This document shows positions 59,677 to 64,000 of a stretch of 64,000 nucleotides of DNA, in pieces. The position numbers were made by a program, and so were the translations under genes. Origin of the DNA: Chryseotalea sp. WA131a (GTDB taxonomy: Bacteria; Bacteroidota; Bacteroidia; Cytophagales; Cyclobacteriaceae); the NCBI GenBank assembly GCA_025370075.1, contig CP073016.1, positions 4,216,001 through 4,280,000 on the forward strand, given 5' to 3'. The stretch's first letter is position 1. Each line of letters starts with the position of its first letter. The notes beneath the pieces are model-generated. The model had not been told where the DNA came from. It worked only from the letters and a program-made list of their open reading frames with translations, and made no database searches.

Positions 59677-62232
59677 CTATTCTGGCTTCTTTTCCTTTGA
59701 AGAGGCCTTTGCTTTTTTAACCTTGATGGTTAGCGTTTCACCAGTCCCTTCGTAGTCAGCCATAATAATACCGCCCTCCGAAATTTCACCCTTTAGGATC
59801 TCCTCCGCCACTGCGTCTTCTAAATATTTTTGGATTGCCCTGTTCAACGGACGAGCCCCAAATTGTTGATCGTAACCTTTTTCTGCCAAAAAGTCTTTCG
59901 CTTTTTCGGTAAGCTCAACGTTGTAACCCAAGGCAGCGATCCGGGTGAAGAGCTTGCCAAGAGTCAGGTCAATGATCTTATGGATATCCTCCCGTTTCAA
60001 TGAGTTGAAAACGATCACATCATCCAAGCGATTTAAAAACTCAGGGCTGAAGGCTCGTTTCAATGCACTTTGAATCGTTGATTTCATCAACTCTTCTTCG
60101 TTATCGCGCTTAGCATTTGTGGCAAAACCTATACCAGCACCAAAGTCCTTTAAGTCCCGAACCCCAATGTTGGAAGTCATGATGATGATGGTATTTCTAA
60201 AATCTACCCTTCTACCCAACCCATCTGTTAAAATACCATCGTCCAAAACTTGAAGCAGAATATTGAATACATCGGGGTGCGCTTTTTCAATCTCATCTAA
60301 TAATACCACCGAGTAAGGTTTGCGTCTTACCTTTTCTGTAAGCTGACCGCCTTCTTCATACCCAACATAACCGGGAGGTGCTCCCACTAATCGCGAAACA
60401 GAAAATTTCTCCATGTACTCACTCATGTCCATGCGCACGAGTGTATCGTCTTTGTCAAACAAGTAGGTGGCCAATACTTTGGCAAGCTCGGTTTTGCCCA
60501 CACCTGTTGGTCCAAGGAAAATAAAAGAACCAATGGGTTTCTTTGGATCTTTCAAACCCACGCGCGTGCGTTGGATGGCTTTCACCAGTTTTTTAATGGC
60601 TTCTTCTTGACCGATTACTTTACCACTCAATTGCTCTGCCATGCCAAGCAACTTGTTGCTTTCTTTCTGGGCAATTCGGTTGGCAGGTATACCAGTCATC
60701 ATCCCGATTACATCCGCCACGTTATCTTCCGTAACGGTATATTTTTCGGTACGGGTTTTTTCTTCCCAGCGGGTTTTGGCCAAATCCAATTGCTCAATCA
60801 ATTTTTTCTCTTTGTCGCGCAATTGTGCCGCCTCTTCGTATTTCTGACTCTTTACTACTCGGTTCTTTTCTTTCTTTACGTCTTCAATTGCGGCCTCAAA
60901 CTTCACAATCTCTTCGGGAACATGAATATTATTAATGTGCACTCTAGCCCCGGCTTCATCCAGCACATCAATGGCTTTGTCAGGTAAAAACCGATCACTT
61001 ATATAACGATCAGAAAGTTTTACACAAGCCTCAATAGCTTCTTTGGTATAACTAACATGATGATGGTCTTCGTATTTTTCTTTGATGTTATCCAAAATCT
61101 GAATGGTCTCGTCCACGGTAGTAGAATCTACCATTACCATTTGAAATCTTCGCGCTAACGCTCCATCTTTTTCAATGTATTGACGGTACTCATCTAAAGT
61201 GGTGGCGCCAATGCATTGTATTTCTCCACGTGCCAAGGCAGGCTTGAACATATTCGATGCATCCAGCGAACCCGAAGCACCACCCGCGCCAACGATGGTA
61301 TGCAATTCATCAATGAAGAGAATGACATCGGCCGATTTTTCCAATTCATTCATCACGGCCTTCATACGCTCTTCAAATTGGCCACGGTATTTTGTACCAG
61401 CCACCAACGATGCCAAATCAAGCGTCACTACGCGCTTACCAAAAAGTACGCGTGCGACTTTCTTCTGAATGATTCGCAATGCAAGGCCTTCTGCTATAGC
61501 GGTTTTACCAACGCCAGGTTCACCAATCAAAATAGGGTTGTTCTTCTTTCTACGGCTTAGGATTTGGGCTACACGTTCAATTTCTTTTTCGCGCCCCACG
61601 ATTGGGTCGAGTTTATTGTCCTCTGCCAACTTCGTTAAATCTCTCCCGAAGTTGTCTAGAACAGGTGTCCGCGATTTTTCCGCACCCTTTTTTTCCTTGC
61701 CAGCACCAGCGCCTGAGGCTCCGCTGCTAAACATTTTTGATGAGTCGTCATCAGGATCGTCCGTATCGGATGAAGCAGTGGCCTGATCGTGCTGGTACTC
61801 CAGCATCTCTTTTACTACATCGTAGGCGACATCAAACTTGTTTAAGATTTGTGTGGCCAAGTTATCGGGATCTCTCAAAATAGAAAGTAATAAGTGTTCG
61901 GTTCCAATAAGTTGTGCTTTAAAAACCTTTGCTTCGAGGTAGGTAATTTTAAGAGTTTTCTCGGAAGCGCGTGTGAGCGGAATGTTTGCCAAGTTTTTGA
62001 TTTCGTGTGTGGCCGTTCCTTTTGATATTTTTTCTATTTCTCCTCGTAGTTGATCAAGCGGCACTCCTAATTTTTTCAGCACGCTTACGGCCACTCCTTC
62101 GCCTTCGCGAATCATTCCTAAAATCAGATGCTCGGTGCCTATGTAATCGTGGCCCAAGCGCAAGGCCTCTTCCCGGCTCAACGAAATCACTTCTTTGACC
62201 CGGTTAGAAAATTTGGCTTCCATATGTGGCAT
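59677..62232 (-). CDS. clpC: ATP-dependent Clp protease ATP-binding subunit ClpC
   Basis: An 851-residue Hsp100 unfoldase. Two Clp-N repeats lie at the start (R-E-E-A-L-R-L-G-H-D-Y-I-G-T-E-H), the first AAA+ module has Walker A G-E-P-G-V-G-K-T (about 235-242), a UVR-like middle region (Y-E-E-A-A-Q-L-R-D-K-E-K-K-L) follows, and the second AAA+ module has G-P-T-G-V-G-K-T (about 573-580). ClpC feeds damaged proteins to ClpP. The start may be M4 (62223). An alanine/serine-rich acidic linker at about 150-175 is longer than in Bacillus. Confidence 0.95.
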   Translation of the reverse strand: MPHMEAKFSNRVKEVISLSREEALRLGHDYIGTEHLILGMIREGEGVAVSVLKKLGVPLDQLRGEIEKISKGTATHEIKNLANIPLTRASEKTLKITYLEAKVFKAQLIGTEHLLLSILRDPDNLATQILNKFDVAYDVVKEMLEYQHDQATASSDTDDPDDDSSKMFSSGASGAGAGKEKKGAEKSRTPVLDNFGRDLTKLAEDNKLDPIVGREKEIERVAQILSRRKKNNPILIGEPGVGKTAIAEGLALRIIQKKVARVLFGKRVVTLDLASLVAGTKYRGQFEERMKAVMNELEKSADVILFIDELHTIVGAGGASGSLDASNMFKPALARGEIQCIGATTLDEYRQYIEKDGALARRFQMVMVDSTTVDETIQILDNIKEKYEDHHHVSYTKEAIEACVKLSDRYISDRFLPDKAIDVLDEAGARVHINNIHVPEEIVKFEAAIEDVKKEKNRVVKSQKYEEAAQLRDKEKKLIEQLDLAKTRWEEKTRTEKYTVTEDNVADVIGMMTGIPANRIAQKESNKLLGMAEQLSGKVIGQEEAIKKLVKAIQRTRVGLKDPKKPIGSFIFLGPTGVGKTELAKVLATYLFDKDDTLVRMDMSEYMEKFSVSRLVGAPPGYVGYEEGGQLTEKVRRKPYSVVLLDEIEKAHPDVFNILLQVLDDGILTDGLGRRVDFRNTIIIMTSNIGVRDLKDFGAGIGFATNAKRDNEEELMKSTIQSALKRAFSPEFLNRLDDVIVFNSLKREDIHKIIDLTLGKLFTRIAALGYNVELTEKAKDFLAEKGYDQQFGARPLNRAIQKYLEDAVAEEILKGEISEGGIIMADYEGTGETLTIKVKKAKASSKEKKPE

Positions 62233-62343
62233 AGTGTATTGAGATATGTAAATGTAAAGTTTTAGTAGGTAAGATTCAAAATTTGCTTTTTATGCTATTG
62301 ATAACAAAATCTCTAGCTATGTAAGCCAAACGCTTTTTGGATT

Positions 62344-62979
62344 TTATTTGTTCAATAAGCTTGCTGAACTTCTAATCAAACGGAGGGAATTGGGACCTTC
62401 GCAAAACAACAAATCGAGCAGGCTCAAATTCTCTACAAATGAATTGCCAAATACCTGCGTATAGGGGACGGCTCGGTAGAGTTTTCTGGTTAAGTGCGAT
62501 TTTTTAACTTCTACGGCATTTCTTAAATCAGCAATGTCACCATTTGGACTTTTCTCAAACGACAGACTTGCCGACAGTTTCACTTTCAATCCGATAGATC
62601 GCAGACAGAATGACAGCAAACCTTGATTAAGTTCAAAAAGTGTAGAGTGCGGTTGATAGAGAATTTTGTTTAAGTCAGCTGAGTAAAATTCATAGTAAGG
62701 TGCTTTGCGATAAGCAGCTTCAATCGTTCGCCAATGATTATTTCTCCATTTGATGCTCGGGTCAATCAGCACATCCTTCATTACCACTTTGCCATGATTT
62801 TCTAAAGTTGGCACCACCAAGCGAAAAGGACCCTGTGAAGTGTTGATGTAACACCTGCTTCGATAGCTTTGCTTCACAAAATGCTCGTGCTGTTCCAGGA
62901 TGAGTTCATCAAACCCATGAAGGCAGCAGAAATATTCCAATGAAGGCAAATAATGAAGATCGATAAGCGCCTTCGGCAT
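62344..62979 (-). CDS. WbqC family protein
   Basis: A 211-residue protein starting M-P-K-A-L-I-D-L-H-Y-L-P-S-L-E-Y-F. The conserved W-R-N-N-H-W-R-T-I-E-A-A-Y-R-K-A-P-Y-Y-E-F-Y segment identifies the WbqC family (PF08889-like). Members are found near O-antigen or lipoprotein genes and have no established activity. It is 38 bases downstream of accD on the same strand. Confidence 0.8.
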   Translation of the reverse strand: MPKALIDLHYLPSLEYFCCLHGFDELILEQHEHFVKQSYRSRCYINTSQGPFRLVVPTLENHGKVVMKDVLIDPSIKWRNNHWRTIEAAYRKAPYYEFYSADLNKILYQPHSTLFELNQGLLSFCLRSIGLKVKLSASLSFEKSPNGDIADLRNAVEVKKSHLTRKLYRAVPYTQVFGNSFVENLSLLDLLFCEGPNSLRLIRSSASLLNK

Positions 62980-63017
62980 AAGGCTGGGGTAAAAAGCGAA
63001 AAAGTAGCAGCAAGCAG

Positions 63018-63857
63018 CTATTGCAGCATCTTCAATAAAGTGCTGAGTCGTTGCTTCAGACTTCTTCTATCGATAATGAAATCTAAGAAGCCATGCTCTA
63101 ACACGAATTCAGCACTTTGAAATCCTGGAGGCAAATCTTTTCCGATGGTCTCTTTGATTACGCGTGGGCCAGCAAAGCCAATCAATGCCCCGGGTTCGGC
63201 TATGTTAAAATCACCCAGCATCGCATATGAAGCGGTTACGCCTCCAGTAGTAGGGTCAGTCAACAACGAGATGTACGGAATCTTTGCTTCGTCTAGCAAT
63301 GCTAACTTGGCAGAGGTTTTGGCCATCTGCATGAGCGACAATCCGGCTTCCATCATGCGTGCACCGCCCGAGCGGGAAATCATTAAAAAAGGCGCTTTGG
63401 TTTTTAAACTTTGGTCGGCAGCACGTGCAATTTTTTCTCCCACCACGCTACCCATCGATCCACCAATGAAAGTAAAATCCATACAGGCAATCACCAGATC
63501 CAAGCCATTCAATTTGCCATAGGCTGTGCGAACAGCATCCTTCAATTTGGTTTTGGCCTGCGATTCTTTGATTCTTTTCGGATAGGCTTTGGTATCTACA
63601 AATTTCAACGGATCGCCCGATTCCATATTGGCATCGAGCTCGGTAAACTCGTTGTTATCAAACAAGATTTCGAAATACTCTTCTGATCCAATTTTTACAT
63701 GCAGGTCTTCTTCGGGCACTACATACGCATTGTTTTTCAACTCACGTGTGTGCACAATTTTACCCCCAGGAGATTTAAACCAAAGGCCATCGGGCACTTC
63801 GCGTTTTGATTCAGTGGGGGTAAGAATTCCTTTATCAGTACGTTTAAACCAAGGCAT
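63018..63857 (-). CDS. accD: Acetyl-CoA carboxylase carboxyltransferase subunit beta, zinc-ribbon cysteines absent
   Basis: A 279-residue AccD that forms malonyl-CoA with AccA from carboxybiotin. The crotonase-like core (I-G-G-S-M-G-S-V-V-G-E-K-I and S-R-S-G-G-A-R-M-M-E-A) is complete. In typical proteins four cysteines near the N-terminus bind zinc. Here the places read W-F-K-S-P-G-G-K and V-V-P-E-E-D-L-H-V, with no cysteine left. Relatives in this phylum often keep one or two of the four, so the loss here is complete. Activity probably remains, since the core is intact. Confidence 0.92.
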   Translation of the reverse strand: MPWFKRTDKGILTPTESKREVPDGLWFKSPGGKIVHTRELKNNAYVVPEEDLHVKIGSEEYFEILFDNNEFTELDANMESGDPLKFVDTKAYPKRIKESQAKTKLKDAVRTAYGKLNGLDLVIACMDFTFIGGSMGSVVGEKIARAADQSLKTKAPFLMISRSGGARMMEAGLSLMQMAKTSAKLALLDEAKIPYISLLTDPTTGGVTASYAMLGDFNIAEPGALIGFAGPRVIKETIGKDLPPGFQSAEFVLEHGFLDFIIDRRSLKQRLSTLLKMLQ

Positions 63858-63929
63858 AACAATTAATCAATTTGAAAATTTACCTAAGCTTTGTCAATGA
63901 TTATGTTGTCAATTATCAACTTTTTTTGA
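63858..63929. other. Spacer upstream of accD
   Basis: No features seen except an AT-rich stretch that would hold the accD promoter on the minus strand. Confidence 0.4.
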
Positions 63930-64000
63930 CTAGGCAATATCAATCGTTTTATCTAAGTACACATCTTGAATCGCCTGCAGGATTTCAACACCTTCTTTCA
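63930..64000 (-). CDS. Partial CDS, 3' end only, possibly Gfo/Idh/MocA oxidoreductase
   Basis: The last 71 bases contain a minus-strand frame ending in TAG (63932-63930) and reading E-G-V-E-I-L-Q-A-I-Q-D-V-Y-L-D-K-T-I-D-I-A-stop. This wording resembles the C-terminal helix of Gfo/Idh/MocA family dehydrogenases (E-I-I-x-A-I-Y-E), but too little is visible to be sure. The rest lies outside the window. Confidence 0.3.
   Translation of the reverse strand, partial: KEGVEILQAIQDVYLDKTIDIA

Noticed and set aside
1..64000. CRISPR array or prophage
   Set aside because: No regularly spaced direct repeats, cas genes or phage structural genes were found.

Overview
The window looks like the chromosome of a Bacteroidota member, most likely of the order Cytophagales. 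The signs are a type B type IX secretion (gliding-associated) C-terminal domain, promoters of the TTTG / TAnnTTTG type, weak ribosome binding sites with frequent TTG starts, many SpII lipoproteins, an argK/meaB gene, a Thermus-type NADP isocitrate dehydrogenase, and the order tRNA-Trp-secE-nusG-rplKAJL-rpoBC. GC content is moderate (low to mid 40s by eye). No CRISPR array, rRNA operon, intact insertion sequence or prophage was seen. Genus was not determined.

Layout. 1-9.3 kb: a partial PLP enzyme (threonine dehydratase type), a DUF3089 lipoprotein, a GNAT acetyltransferase with a serine-hydrolase lipoprotein, rsmG, crcB, fabD, a DCC-family protein, a large type IX cargo protein, and a decayed DUF1501 gene. 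9.3-12.1 kb: a glycerolipid acyltransferase overlapping gpsA. 12.1-21.3 kb: an inorganic-carbon-type transport locus with a porin and a SulP permease on the minus strand, two small exported proteins in the middle, and dabA-dabB on the plus strand. 21.3-28.3 kb: housekeeping genes (aroQ, xerD, DUF4136, pyrD, S9 peptidase, MoeB/ThiF-rhodanese, RidA). 28.8-40.8 kb: the transcription/translation operon ending in rpoC, then a DUF3467 gene. 40.9-44.2 kb: two tRNA-Leu genes, a 3' tRNA remnant, an Rrf2 regulator, a 1-Cys peroxiredoxin, and a TetR-Dabb pair. 44.4-48.4 kb: icd - DUF6671 - aceK, a self-contained isocitrate branch-point cassette. 48.4-49.1 kb: a gene-poor gap with a broken small lipoprotein gene and a GC-rich repeat-like block. 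49.2-52.1 kb: an ECF sigma factor, a HEAT-repeat anti-sigma candidate and two DUF4097-like exported proteins, one frameshifted. 52.2-57.3 kb: a cobalamin module (BtuF-like lipoprotein, cobalamin riboswitch, BtuB receptor, a truncated ATP-pyrophosphatase, a DUF5522 mini-protein and MeaB). 57.3-59.6 kb: a CHASE2 protein and a FecR-like exported protein. 59.6-64 kb: clpC, a WbqC-family gene, accD without its zinc-ribbon cysteines, and the 3' end of an oxidoreductase-like gene.

How the genes work together. The main non-housekeeping themes are energy-coupled bicarbonate/CO2 accumulation (DabAB with SulP and porin) in what otherwise looks like a heterotroph, phosphorylation control of isocitrate dehydrogenase with an uncharacterised zinc-ribbon protein encoded between enzyme and kinase, and riboswitch-controlled B12 uptake beside a B12-enzyme chaperone. 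Nothing seen is clearly a wholly new system. The best candidates for new biology are the two small exported proteins between sulP and dabA, DUF6671 in the icd-aceK operon, the sigma/HEAT anti-sigma/DUF4097 operon, and the enzyme-less CHASE2 plus FecR-like pair.
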